From the NCBI GenBank assembly GCA_937872175.1, contig CALMPI010000034.1, positions 1-51,832 on the forward strand: DNA of 51,832 nt, written 5' to 3'. This document shows, in pieces, positions 23,093 through 31,076 of this stretch (its first letter is position 1; each line of letters begins with the position of its first letter). A program made the translations under genes and the position numbers. This DNA is from an uncultured Flavobacteriales bacterium (GTDB lineage: Bacteria; Bacteroidota; Bacteroidia; Flavobacteriales_F; PHOS-HE28). The notes below the pieces were generated by a model. It was not told the DNA's origin and made no database searches. It saw only the letters and a program-made list of their open reading frames with translations.

Positions 23093-23774
23093 CCCCAACC
23101 TCGGCGCCCTGCTGGCCGAGTACCTGCGCGTGAAAGGATTCGAGGTGGACCTGCGCGCCGATGGCGAGGCCGGCCTCAAGGCCTTTCGCGCCGCTGCGGA
23201 GGCCAGGGACCGCTATGACCTGCTTCTGCTGGACGTGATGATGCCGGTGAAGGACGGCATCACCCTGGCCCGCGAGATCCGCCGGACCGATCCCCAGGTG
23301 CCCATCATCTTCCTCACCGCCAAGAGCATGAAGCAGGACACCATCCAGGGTTTTCAGGCCGGGGCGGACGACTACCTCACCAAGCCCTTCAGCATGGAGG
23401 AGCTGGTGCTGCGCGTACAGGCCGTGCTGCGGCGCAGTGCGGGCATCGGTCTCGGCCCGGAGCAGCCTCAGCAGCACAGCATCGGCAGCTACACGTTCGA
23501 TGTGCGCAAGCAGTTGCTGAGGCGTGGGGAGGAGGAGCGAAAGCTCACCACCAAGGAGAGCGAACTGCTGCGCCTGCTGTGCCTGCACCGCAACGGCCTG
23601 CTGGAGCGTCGGCAGGCCCTGCGGGAGATCTGGGGCGATGACAACTACTTCAACGGTCGCAGCATGGATGTGTACATCGCCAGGCTGCGCAAGCACCTGC
23701 GCGCGGACCCCGAGGTGGAGATCATCAACATCCACGGGCAGGGCTTCCGACTGGCCGCCCGGGAGCAGGCCTGA
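23055..23774 (+). CDS. OmpR-family response regulator
   Basis: 239 residues. The receiver domain has E11-D12, phospho-acceptor D60 (LLLLDVMMPVKDG), T88 (IIFLTAKS) and K110 (DYLTKPFS). The C-terminal winged helix runs from about 145 (YTFDVRKQLLRRGEEERKLT, TTKESELLRLLCLHRNGLLE, RSMDVYIARLRKHLRADPEV, INIHGQGFRL). It is close in layout to RprY of Bacteroidota. The start at 23055 lies inside the kinase gene. Its probable DNA site is the CGTTRA array. Its stop (TGA) directly abuts the stop of the convergent SDR gene (TGATCA). Confidence 0.93.
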   Translation: MAPTPKLLVVEDDPNLGALLAEYLRVKGFEVDLRADGEAGLKAFRAAAEARDRYDLLLLDVMMPVKDGITLAREIRRTDPQVPIIFLTAKSMKQDTIQGFQAGADDYLTKPFSMEELVLRVQAVLRRSAGIGLGPEQPQQHSIGSYTFDVRKQLLRRGEEERKLTTKESELLRLLCLHRNGLLERRQALREIWGDDNYFNGRSMDVYIARLRKHLRADPEVEIINIHGQGFRLAAREQA

Positions 23775-24554
23775 TCACAGGCTCGCCGTGCGCCCGCCAT
23801 CCACCGGCAGGTTGATCCCCGAAACGTAGGAGCCGCCCGGTCCGGCCAGGAAGGCCACGGCCGCCGCCACCTCCTCGGGCAGCGCGAAGCGGCGCAAGGG
23901 GATCTCCGCACGCATATGGGCCGCCACCTCCTCCTCGCTCGATCCAGTGCGCTCGGCCTTCGCCCGGATGATGGCCTCGAGGCGCTCGGTGGCCGTGGCC
24001 CCGGGCAGCACGTTGTTCACCGTGATGTTCCACGGCCCCAGTTCGTTCGCCAGCGTCTTGGCCCAGTTGGCCACCGCCGCGCGCACCGTGTTGCTCACCC
24101 CCAGGTCGGGCAGCGGCTGCTTCACGCTGGTGCTGATGATGTTGATGATGCGGCCGTGACCGGCCTCGCGCATGCCCGGAAGAAGCTGCCTCACCAGGGT
24201 GTGGAACGCGAACAGATGGAGCCGCATCGCCTGCTCGAACTCCACGACCTGCGCGTTGTGCGCGGGCCCCGGAGGTGGCCCCCCGGCGTTGTTCACCAGG
24301 ATGGTGAAGGACCCTTCGCCGAGCGCGCGGTCCACCGCCTGCTCCAGTTCGGCCGTTGCCGACAGGTCGGCCGGCAGGGCCTGATGGCCCTCACCCGGCA
24401 GCGCGGTCACCACGTGATCCAACGCGTCGGCCTTGCGCGCGAGCACCGTCACCCGGGCCCCCTGTGCGGCCAGCGCCATGGCCACCGCCCTTCCGATCCC
24501 CTGCGTGGCGCCGCACACGAGCGCCCGTTGGCCCTGCAGATCGGGGTTCATCAT
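23775..24554 (-). CDS. SDR-family protein lacking the Tyr-Lys pair
   Basis: 259 residues (start at 24554 or the next ATG at 24551). The Rossmann part is intact: GATQGIGRAVAMAL, then D in LPADLSA, and NNAGG. The SDR active site is not: after IINIISTSVKQP the expected YxxxK is read as SNTVR (LGVSNTVRAAVANWAKTLAN), replacing Tyr with Ser and Lys with Arg. A subgroup of SDRs carries this SNxxR form. In context with the aldehyde dehydrogenase and the kynurenine genes it may belong to aminomuconate breakdown, which is an inference. It probably binds NAD(P) but may not be a normal dehydrogenase. Confidence 0.82.
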   Translation of the reverse strand: MMNPDLQGQRALVCGATQGIGRAVAMALAAQGARVTVLARKADALDHVVTALPGEGHQALPADLSATAELEQAVDRALGEGSFTILVNNAGGPPPGPAHNAQVVEFEQAMRLHLFAFHTLVRQLLPGMREAGHGRIINIISTSVKQPLPDLGVSNTVRAAVANWAKTLANELGPWNITVNNVLPGATATERLEAIIRAKAERTGSSEEEVAAHMRAEIPLRRFALPEEVAAAVAFLAGPGGSYVSGINLPVDGGRTASL

Positions 24555-24577
24555 GGATGGTGGGTCCTGTGGTCGGC

Positions 24578-24585
24578 CAAAGGTA
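24578..24585 (-). promoter_or_regulatory. -7 box TACCTTTG for the SDR gene
   Basis: An exact leftward TAnnTTTG match ending 23 bases before the start at 24554. The remaining gap to 24706 shows only a weak CATCTTTG (24663-24670) for the rightward cargo operon. Confidence 0.6.
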
Positions 24586-24705
24586 GCCTGCCCACCCTGC
24601 CATGCGCCATGCACTGTTGATAACCACCCGCCCCAGTTCACATTCGCATCATGCCCGTGCGGCATCTTTGCCCGCGAGATCCGCCAACCCATCGAACACC
24701 ATCGC

Positions 24706-26772
24706 ATGACCCTTCATTCCGCTTTGATCCGCTGCACCGCCTTCGCCACGGTCGCTCTTTTCGGCATCAGCCCCATCGCCGCCCAGGGGGTGGACGATTG
24801 CTCCCAGGTGGTCGCCGATCCCCTGGCCATCGGTGGCACCCTTCAATGGACCGGTGACAACAGCAACGCCACCATCACCGGTGATTATGCACCCGGCTCG
24901 GTCCTGGAGGGCTTCGGGATCCCCGTGCTGTGGCATGCCTTCACCACCACGGCCTGTGCGGACGTCACCATCGACTACTGCGGATCGCCATCGGTCTTCG
25001 TGGATTTCTGGAACGTGCTGGCCACCAGTTGCCCGGCCACCAACGCCCTGATCGTGACCCAATTGTATGAGTACAACAGCTGTGGGGACGGCAACCCCAC
25101 CGTGAGCTTCAACAACCTGCCGGCCGGTACCTACCTCTTTCCGGTATGGACGGCCGTTGGCAGCGCCTTCGGTCCGTACGTCATCAATGTGACGGCCGAG
25201 GCCTGCGGAGGTTCGCAGGCCCCGCCCAACGATCAGTGCGGGCAGGTGACGGCAGAGGCGCTTGCGGTCGGTGACACCCTCACCTTCACCGGCGACAACA
25301 CCAACGCCACCGCGACGAACGACTTCGCCCAAGGCTCGCCGTTCGCCGGTGCTCCGGTGGTGTGGCATGCCTTCACCACCACCACCTGCGCCACCGTGGA
25401 GGTGCGGTACTGCGGGCAGAACCCGGTGTGGGAGAACAGCTTCGGCTTCCTGGCCACGGACTGCCCGGCCGACTCCCTGGTCTTCTTCAGCACCTTCAAC
25501 GACACCACCTGTGCCGACGGCAACCGCACCTATGTGTACACCGAGCTCGCCGCAGGCACCTACTACGTCCCCGTGCTGCTGGATGCCAACAACAACGCCG
25601 TGGGCACTTACAGCATCGATGTGCTCGCCACCGAATGCTCCACGCCACCGGCCTTCTTCGACTTCTGCGCGGACGCCATCGCGGTGGCCCTCAATGTGGA
25701 CGATACGCTGACCTTCGCCGGCGACAACACCAACGCCACCCCCACGGCCGACTTCGTGCCCACCAGCCCCTTCGCCGGCGCCCCGGTCGTGTGGCACATG
25801 TTCACCACCGTGGAGTGCGCCACGGTGACGGTGAGCTACTGCGGCCTGAACCCCGCATGGACGAACGCCTTCGGATTCCTGGCCACCGGCTGCCCTGCGG
25901 ACAGCATCGTGCTCTTCAGCACCTTCAACACCACCGATTGTGGCGATGGCAACCTCACCTACGTGTTCGATGAGCTCGCCGCCGGCACCTATCTGCTGCC
26001 CGTGGTGCGTGACGCCAACAACAACGCCATCGGCCCCTACAGCATCCAGGTGACGGCCGTGGCCTGCCAGGGCAGCAACACCCCGCCCAACGACAACTGC
26101 GCCAACGTGGTCCCGGAGGCCCTGGAGCCGGGTGCACCGCTCACCTTCACCGGTGACAACACCGGTGCCACCTTCACCGATGATTGGGTGAGCGGCAGCC
26201 CCTTCAGCCTGGCCCCGGTGGTGTGGCATGCCTTCAGCCTCGACAGCTGCATGGACGTGACGGTGAGCTATTGCGGACTGAACCCCGCGTGGACCAATGC
26301 CTTCGGTTTCCTGGCCACCAGCTGCCCGGCGGATTCGGTGGTGTACTTCAGCACCTTCAACGACACGGCCTGCGGCGATCAGAACCTCACCTACTACTTC
26401 TACCAGCTTGCCGCGGGCACCTACCTGCTGCCGGTGGTGCTCGATGCCAACAGCAACGCCATCGGACCCTATGCCATCACCGTGGACGGCGTGAACTGCA
26501 TCAACACGGGCCTGGCCGCCACGGAGAACGCCCCGTTGAGCCTCTTCCCCAACCCCACCACCGGTGTGCTCAACGTGCGTAATCCGGCGGCTGACGCGGC
26601 CTTCATCCTGGAAGTGCTGGACATGGCCGGCCGTGCCGTGCATGCCGAGCGTGCCCGCATCGCCCAGGGGGCCTCGCACAGCCTGCAGCTCGACCGCCTG
26701 TCACCCGGTGCCTACACCCTGCGCGCCACCACGCCATCCGCCCGCACCGAACAGCGTTTCGTGATCCACTGA
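24706..26772 (+). CDS. T9SS cargo with four PPC-like repeats
   Basis: 688 residues. After the signal peptide (ATVALFGISPIAAQG) there are four repeats of about 150 residues. Each runs DxCxxV…GxTLxxTGDNxNAT…PVxWHAFTT…xVxxxYCG…FLATxCP…CGDGN…LAAGTYxxPV…GxYxIxVxAxxC…PPND. This resembles a bacterial pre-peptidase C-terminal-like sandwich domain, with conserved cysteines. The last 80 residues are a T9SS type A sorting domain (LSLFPNPTTGVLNVRN … LSPGAYTLRAT). The product should be secreted and attached to the cell surface. Upstream start extensions are rejected because the signal peptide begins at 24706. Confidence 0.85.
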   Translation: MTLHSALIRCTAFATVALFGISPIAAQGVDDCSQVVADPLAIGGTLQWTGDNSNATITGDYAPGSVLEGFGIPVLWHAFTTTACADVTIDYCGSPSVFVDFWNVLATSCPATNALIVTQLYEYNSCGDGNPTVSFNNLPAGTYLFPVWTAVGSAFGPYVINVTAEACGGSQAPPNDQCGQVTAEALAVGDTLTFTGDNTNATATNDFAQGSPFAGAPVVWHAFTTTTCATVEVRYCGQNPVWENSFGFLATDCPADSLVFFSTFNDTTCADGNRTYVYTELAAGTYYVPVLLDANNNAVGTYSIDVLATECSTPPAFFDFCADAIAVALNVDDTLTFAGDNTNATPTADFVPTSPFAGAPVVWHMFTTVECATVTVSYCGLNPAWTNAFGFLATGCPADSIVLFSTFNTTDCGDGNLTYVFDELAAGTYLLPVVRDANNNAIGPYSIQVTAVACQGSNTPPNDNCANVVPEALEPGAPLTFTGDNTGATFTDDWVSGSPFSLAPVVWHAFSLDSCMDVTVSYCGLNPAWTNAFGFLATSCPADSVVYFSTFNDTACGDQNLTYYFYQLAAGTYLLPVVLDANSNAIGPYAITVDGVNCINTGLAATENAPLSLFPNPTTGVLNVRNPAADAAFILEVLDMAGRAVHAERARIAQGASHSLQLDRLSPGAYTLRATTPSARTEQRFVIH

Positions 26773-26790
26773 CCCGAATTCCTTCCGCCC

Positions 26791-28782
26791 ATGCCGCACC
26801 GCACCGCCCTCACCGCCCTGGCCGCTCTCCTCGCCGCCCACGCACCGCAGCTCTTCGCACAAGGCGGTGGTGCCCCGGTGAACGACCTGTGCACCGGCGC
26901 CACCGTGGTGGCGCTGTCCCCCGGTGTGCCGGCCGTGCGCAGTGGTGATAGCGGAGGCTCCACCGACGAGGTGGGGTTCGGCGCCGCCCAGGTATGGGAG
27001 GCCTTCTCCCTGAGCCAGTGCATGGATGTGACCGTGGACCTGTGCGGCACCAGCCCGGCCTTTCCCAACTCGTTCATCAACCTGGTGATCGGGTGCCCGA
27101 TCACCAACATCGTGAACACGGGGGTGTTCGAGTTCGTCACCTGCGGGGACGGCAACGTCACCATCCTCTTCCCCAACCTGCCTCCCGGCACCTATTACTT
27201 CCCGGTGATCAATGAGCCGGGCTCCACCGGTCCGTACACGCTGACCTTCACCGGCCAGGCCTGCACCACCCCGCCCCCGGCGAACGATGAGTGCAGCGGA
27301 GCGATCTCGCTGGTGCCCGATGCCGGTTGCACACCGGTCAACGGCACCACGCTCGGCGCCACAGAGTCCCTGCCGGCCATCACCTGCGCCGGGATCACCG
27401 GTGACGCCAATGACGATGTGTGGTTCAGCTTCGTGGCGAGCTCGAGCGACCATTCGGTGGTGGTGGAGCCGGCGCTGGGCTTCAATCCTGTGGTCGATGT
27501 CCTCGAAGGGGCCTGTGGCGCCACGACGAGCATCGCCTGTGGCGACCAAGGCGCGCTCGGGGCCACCGAGACGGTGGTGCTCTCGAACCTGACGATCGGG
27601 AACACCTACTTCGTGCGCGTCTACGATTGGTACGGCGGTCAGCCTGCGGCGCCCACCTTCACCATCTGTGTCCAAGGTGGGGGATCGGCACCGGCGAACG
27701 ACCTCTGCTCCGCGGTCACCGCCGACCCCCTGGCCCTGGGCGGCACCCTCACGTTCACGGGCAACAACACGGGTGCCACCACGCTGGCCGATGCCGACAT
27801 CACCAGCCTCCTGAACGATGGCGTCCCCAAGGTCTGGCATGCGTTCACGTTGAGCGACTGCGCCATCGTGACCATCTCCTACTGCGGTTCCACGCCCCCC
27901 TTCGATGAGGTCTATCCGGCGTTGACCACCAGCTGTCCGGCCGCCCAGGCGCTGTTCACCGCGCAGGCGGACTTCACCTGCGTGGACACCAACGCCGAGA
28001 TCACGTTCGTGGGCCTGGCACCGGGGACCTATTACATCCCCGTGGGCAACTTCGGAAGCGGCTCCTCCGGCGACTACGTGCTGAACGTTTCGGCCAACGC
28101 CTGCCCGGCCCCGCCGCCGAACGACGACTGTGCCAACGCGGCCTACATCGAGGTGCTTCCGCTTCCGGATTGCCCGGGCACCTCCACCGGTGGATATAAC
28201 AGCGGTGCGGTCCTGTCCACCGATGATCCATCCTGCGACTCCTCGACCAATGGCTACCTGGACGTGTGGTACACCTTCGAGCCCGGTGTCAACACCCAGG
28301 TGGAGATCACCCTGGAGAACCTCACCATGAGCGACTGGTCCATGGCCGTGTACGAGGCTTGCGGCGGCGCCGAGGTGGCCTGCGTGCAGTTCCCTTCCGG
28401 CCCCGTCACGGTGAACACCATCCCGAACCAGCCGTACTATGTGCGCGTGATGACGAACACGGACCTCGGTCTCGGTGGGGACTTCCGCCTGTGCATCGCT
28501 GCGGATATCACCACCACGGTGGGCGATCCTGCCGATGAAGCTCCCTTCACGGTGTTCCCCGACCCGGCACAGGGCTTCGCCGACCTGCGCTGGTCGGGCG
28601 CTGCCGGCCTCGTGCGCCTGAGCCTCACCGACCTGATGGGTAGGGTGGTGATGACGGAGCAGCGGAGCCTGGTGGCCGGTGGGGCGAGCCGCCTGGACCT
28701 GACCGGGATGGCGCCGGGCGGGTACGTGCTGCGCTGTGAGACCGCCGAGGGCAGCTGGCAGAAGCGGCTCACCGTCCGGTAG
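26791..28782 (+). CDS. T9SS cargo with PPC-like repeats, second of the cluster
   Basis: 663 residues, 18 bases after the previous gene, so in the same operon. Signal peptide at 1-25 (ALTALAALLAAHAPQLFAQG). It has repeats of the same type as its neighbour (NDLCTGATVV…VWEAFSLSQCMDVTVDLCGT…CGDGN…LPPGTYYFPV). They alternate with more classical PPC-like ones (ANDECSGAISLVPDAGCTPV…DDVWFSFVASSSDHSVVVE; YLDVWYTFEPGVNTQVEITL). The C-terminus is a type A sorting domain (APFTVFPDPAQGFADLRWSG … MAPGGYVLRCET). No catalytic motif was found; adhesion or binding is a guess. Confidence 0.83.
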   Translation: MPHRTALTALAALLAAHAPQLFAQGGGAPVNDLCTGATVVALSPGVPAVRSGDSGGSTDEVGFGAAQVWEAFSLSQCMDVTVDLCGTSPAFPNSFINLVIGCPITNIVNTGVFEFVTCGDGNVTILFPNLPPGTYYFPVINEPGSTGPYTLTFTGQACTTPPPANDECSGAISLVPDAGCTPVNGTTLGATESLPAITCAGITGDANDDVWFSFVASSSDHSVVVEPALGFNPVVDVLEGACGATTSIACGDQGALGATETVVLSNLTIGNTYFVRVYDWYGGQPAAPTFTICVQGGGSAPANDLCSAVTADPLALGGTLTFTGNNTGATTLADADITSLLNDGVPKVWHAFTLSDCAIVTISYCGSTPPFDEVYPALTTSCPAAQALFTAQADFTCVDTNAEITFVGLAPGTYYIPVGNFGSGSSGDYVLNVSANACPAPPPNDDCANAAYIEVLPLPDCPGTSTGGYNSGAVLSTDDPSCDSSTNGYLDVWYTFEPGVNTQVEITLENLTMSDWSMAVYEACGGAEVACVQFPSGPVTVNTIPNQPYYVRVMTNTDLGLGGDFRLCIAADITTTVGDPADEAPFTVFPDPAQGFADLRWSGAAGLVRLSLTDLMGRVVMTEQRSLVAGGASRLDLTGMAPGGYVLRCETAEGSWQKRLTVR

Positions 28783-28801
28783 GGCATTCCTCCTTTCGGG
28801 C

Positions 28802-28809
28802 TACCTTGG
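28802..28809 (+). promoter_or_regulatory. Candidate -7 box TACCTTGG
   Basis: TACCTTGG ends 18 bases before the ATG at 28828, a near-consensus box suggesting a separate promoter for the third cargo gene. Confidence 0.35.
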
Positions 28810-28827
28810 CGGGTCCTATCCCGCCCC

Positions 28828-29892
28828 ATGGCCCGCATCCCGACCTTCCTTGCCGCAGCCGCCCTCACGCTGCGCGCGGCTGCGCAGATCCCCACGAACG
28901 ACAGCTGCGCCTTCCCGCAGCCGTTGATCATCAACGACCTGCTGGAATGCCCCTTGCTTGCCACGCCGGGCGACAACGGGCAGGCCAGTTGGGGCGGTGA
29001 CCTGCCGGTGTGCGATGGGAACGGACTTTCCTTTCCCGATGTCTGGTACACCTTCAACAGCGACATCCACAGCGAGGTCTTCCTCCGCTTGGTCCCCGGT
29101 TCCATCACCGATTGGGGCATCGAGGTGATGCCGGACAGCTGCCTGGCCACTTCCTTCGTCTGCGGCGTCTGGCCGCTCTTCGAGTTCACCATTCCCACCA
29201 CACCCGGCACCGACTATCGCGTCCGGGTCTTCACCAACACCGATTTCGGTGCACCCGGCACCTTCGGCATCTGTCTCAGTGCGGCCATGCCCCCACTGCT
29301 TTGCGACGGCAACATCGTGAAAACGGACCAGGGCGACAGCACCCTCACCATCTGCAAGGACGGGCTCTCCGACCTGCTGACCTTCGTGAGCTTCTCCCAA
29401 GGGACCTCCCCGGTGATCCTTGTGCTGACCGATGATGGCGACAACATCATCGCCGAGCTCCCCGGCGGTGTGCTGGAGGCCGATACCATGCGCGATGGTG
29501 CGTTCCGCGTCCACGCGGTGAGCTGGGACGGCAGCCTGTTCGGGTTGGAGAGCGGGTTGTCCATTCGCGACCTCACCAGCGATGGGGCCTGCCTGGAGCT
29601 CAGCGACAACTTCGTGGAGCTCTTCGTGGAGATCTGCACGGGGGTGCAGGGGGTGGAGGAGGGCCAGCGTGCCGTGTGGATGGATGGGGATGTCCTGGTC
29701 ATCGGGCCGGACAGGGACCACCAGGGTGCCTGGGTCACCGTGCTCGATGCCGTGGGTCGCTCCGTGCACCGAAGCTGGGCATCAGCCGGTTCCACAAGCC
29801 GCATCACCTTGCCGGAAGCCGCCTCCGGTACGCTCCTGGTCCGGCTGGACAGCGAGGGCGCGCCTCCCTTCGTGCGGCGGGTGGTGCGCTGA
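28828..29892 (+). CDS. Secreted PPC-like protein with T9SS-like tail
   Basis: 354 residues with a signal peptide (TFLAAAALTLRAAAQ). One PPC-like domain follows (TNDSCAFPQPLIINDLLECP … DVWYTFNSDIHSEVFLRLVP … YRVRVFTNTDFGAPGTFGIC). A second beta-rich segment (residues about 165-265: GDSTLTICKDGLSDLLTFVS) carries no name I recognise. The C-terminal 70 residues (VLVIGPDRDHQGAWVTVLDA … LLVRLDSEG) have the outline of a type A sorting domain but lack the PNP motif. Surface attachment is likely. Confidence 0.78.
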   Translation: MARIPTFLAAAALTLRAAAQIPTNDSCAFPQPLIINDLLECPLLATPGDNGQASWGGDLPVCDGNGLSFPDVWYTFNSDIHSEVFLRLVPGSITDWGIEVMPDSCLATSFVCGVWPLFEFTIPTTPGTDYRVRVFTNTDFGAPGTFGICLSAAMPPLLCDGNIVKTDQGDSTLTICKDGLSDLLTFVSFSQGTSPVILVLTDDGDNIIAELPGGVLEADTMRDGAFRVHAVSWDGSLFGLESGLSIRDLTSDGACLELSDNFVELFVEICTGVQGVEEGQRAVWMDGDVLVIGPDRDHQGAWVTVLDAVGRSVHRSWASAGSTSRITLPEAASGTLLVRLDSEGAPPFVRRVVR

Positions 29893-29947
29893 CCGTTCGG
29901 AACCACCGGACCCATGCGTTCGTATCAGGGCCACCATCCCTGATGCC

Positions 29948-30493
29948 ATGCGTTCCCGACCATTCCGTTCCGCCGTTGCGCTCCTGATCCCGATCGCCGG
30001 CCTGTTCTCCATCTCACCGACCCGCGCTCAATCGGGCGGGGAGGAGGTGCTGCTGCCGATCGCCGGCCGGATCACCGACGGCGACAGCAAGCTGGAAGGC
30101 TGCGAAGTGATCACCTACAGCGAGAATGAACAAGTGGGCTCCATCACCACGGACAGGAGCGGCAGGTTCGCCCTGGGCCTGGCCCTGAACCGGAGCTTCA
30201 GCATTGAGTTCCGAAAGGCCGGATTCGTGCCCAAGCGCGTTCAGATCGACACGCATTTCCCCAAGGCGGCGGACGACCTGGTCTTCGAACCCCTGGTGAT
30301 GGACATCGGCATGCTGGCCGAAGCGAAGTATAACGGGGTGAGCACCGATGAGCTCGACTTTCCCTTCGCCCGCATCCGCTACGACGAGAAGGCCGGCATG
30401 TTCGCCCAGGACCCCGAATGGACCATGGGCATGCAACGCACCAACGGTGCCCTGCTGCTGATGGCCGGTCGCGTGGAGAAGCGCGAGCGCTGA
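29948..30493 (+). CDS. Exported protein with a carboxypeptidase-regulatory-like domain
   Basis: 181 residues. The ATG at 29948 begins a signal peptide (AVALLIPIAGLFSISPTRAQ). Residues about 38-95 (IAGRITDGDSKLEGCEVITY, SITTDRSGRFALGLALNRSF, FRKAGFVPKRVQID) form a carboxypeptidase-regulatory-like/CarboxypepD_reg beta sandwich, common in Bacteroidota envelope proteins. The rest (TDELDFPFARIRYDEKAGMF; MGMQRTNGALLLM) is a short extension as in many small periplasmic versions. It is not a TonB-dependent receptor because the barrel is missing. Confidence 0.75.
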   Translation: MRSRPFRSAVALLIPIAGLFSISPTRAQSGGEEVLLPIAGRITDGDSKLEGCEVITYSENEQVGSITTDRSGRFALGLALNRSFSIEFRKAGFVPKRVQIDTHFPKAADDLVFEPLVMDIGMLAEAKYNGVSTDELDFPFARIRYDEKAGMFAQDPEWTMGMQRTNGALLLMAGRVEKRER

Positions 30494-30517
30494 CGCCGGC
30501 CTTCCCCAGAGCGGCCC

Positions 30518-30525
30518 TAACTTGC
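30518..30525 (+). promoter_or_regulatory. -7 box TAACTTGC for the kynurenine-pathway operon
   Basis: TAACTTGC ends 20 bases before the ATG at 30546 and selects this start over 30522, which lies inside the box. Confidence 0.5.
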
Positions 30526-30545
30526 GGCGGAACCCACCCTCCGCC

Positions 30546-31076
30546 ATGGCCGTCCGTCGACCGTTCAACCTCAAGCAATGGATCGCCGACAACCGCGCGC
30601 TGCTCAAGCCGCCGGTCGGCAACAAGAACCTGTACGCCGATGCCGGCGACTACATCGTGATGATCGTCGGCGGCCCCAACGCGCGCAAGGACTATCACTT
30701 CAACCAGACCGAGGAGCTCTTCTACCAGCTGGAGGGCGACATCGAGGTGGGCATCCAGGAGGACGGCAAGGCCGTCACCATCCCCATCAAGGAGGGCGAG
30801 ATGTTCCTGCTGCCCGCGAACGTGCCGCATCAACCGCGTCGGGGTCCCGATACTGTGGGCCTGGTGATCGAGTGCAAACGCGATGACCGCGCCCTGGAGG
30901 ACGGACTGCAGTGGTACTGCGAGAAGTGCAACACCCTGCTGCACGAGTACCGCTTCGTGCTGCACAACATCGAGAAGGATTTCCTGCCACGTTTCCGGGA
31001 GTTCTATGGCAACGAAACCCTGCGGACCTGCCGCAATTGCGGTCATGTGATGGCCACCGATCCGCGATTCTCCTGA
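30546..31076 (+). CDS. nbaC: 3-hydroxyanthranilate 3,4-dioxygenase
   Basis: 176 residues, a single cupin. Iron ligands H51, E57 and H95 are in place (KDYHFNQTEELFYQLEG; NVPHQPRRG), with R47 and E110 for substrate binding. The C-terminal rubredoxin-like site C125/C128 and C162/C165 (WYCEKCNTL; TCRNCGH) is intact. The enzyme opens the ring of 3-hydroxyanthranilate with O2 to give 2-amino-3-carboxymuconate semialdehyde. The next gene, overlapping by one base (TGATG), removes the carboxyl group from that product. Confidence 0.95.
   Translation: MAVRRPFNLKQWIADNRALLKPPVGNKNLYADAGDYIVMIVGGPNARKDYHFNQTEELFYQLEGDIEVGIQEDGKAVTIPIKEGEMFLLPANVPHQPRRGPDTVGLVIECKRDDRALEDGLQWYCEKCNTLLHEYRFVLHNIEKDFLPRFREFYGNETLRTCRNCGHVMATDPRFS

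Noticed and set aside
24649..26679. 676-codon leftward frame opposite the first T9SS cargo
   Set aside because: The repeats it shows are only the complement of the PPC-like repeats.
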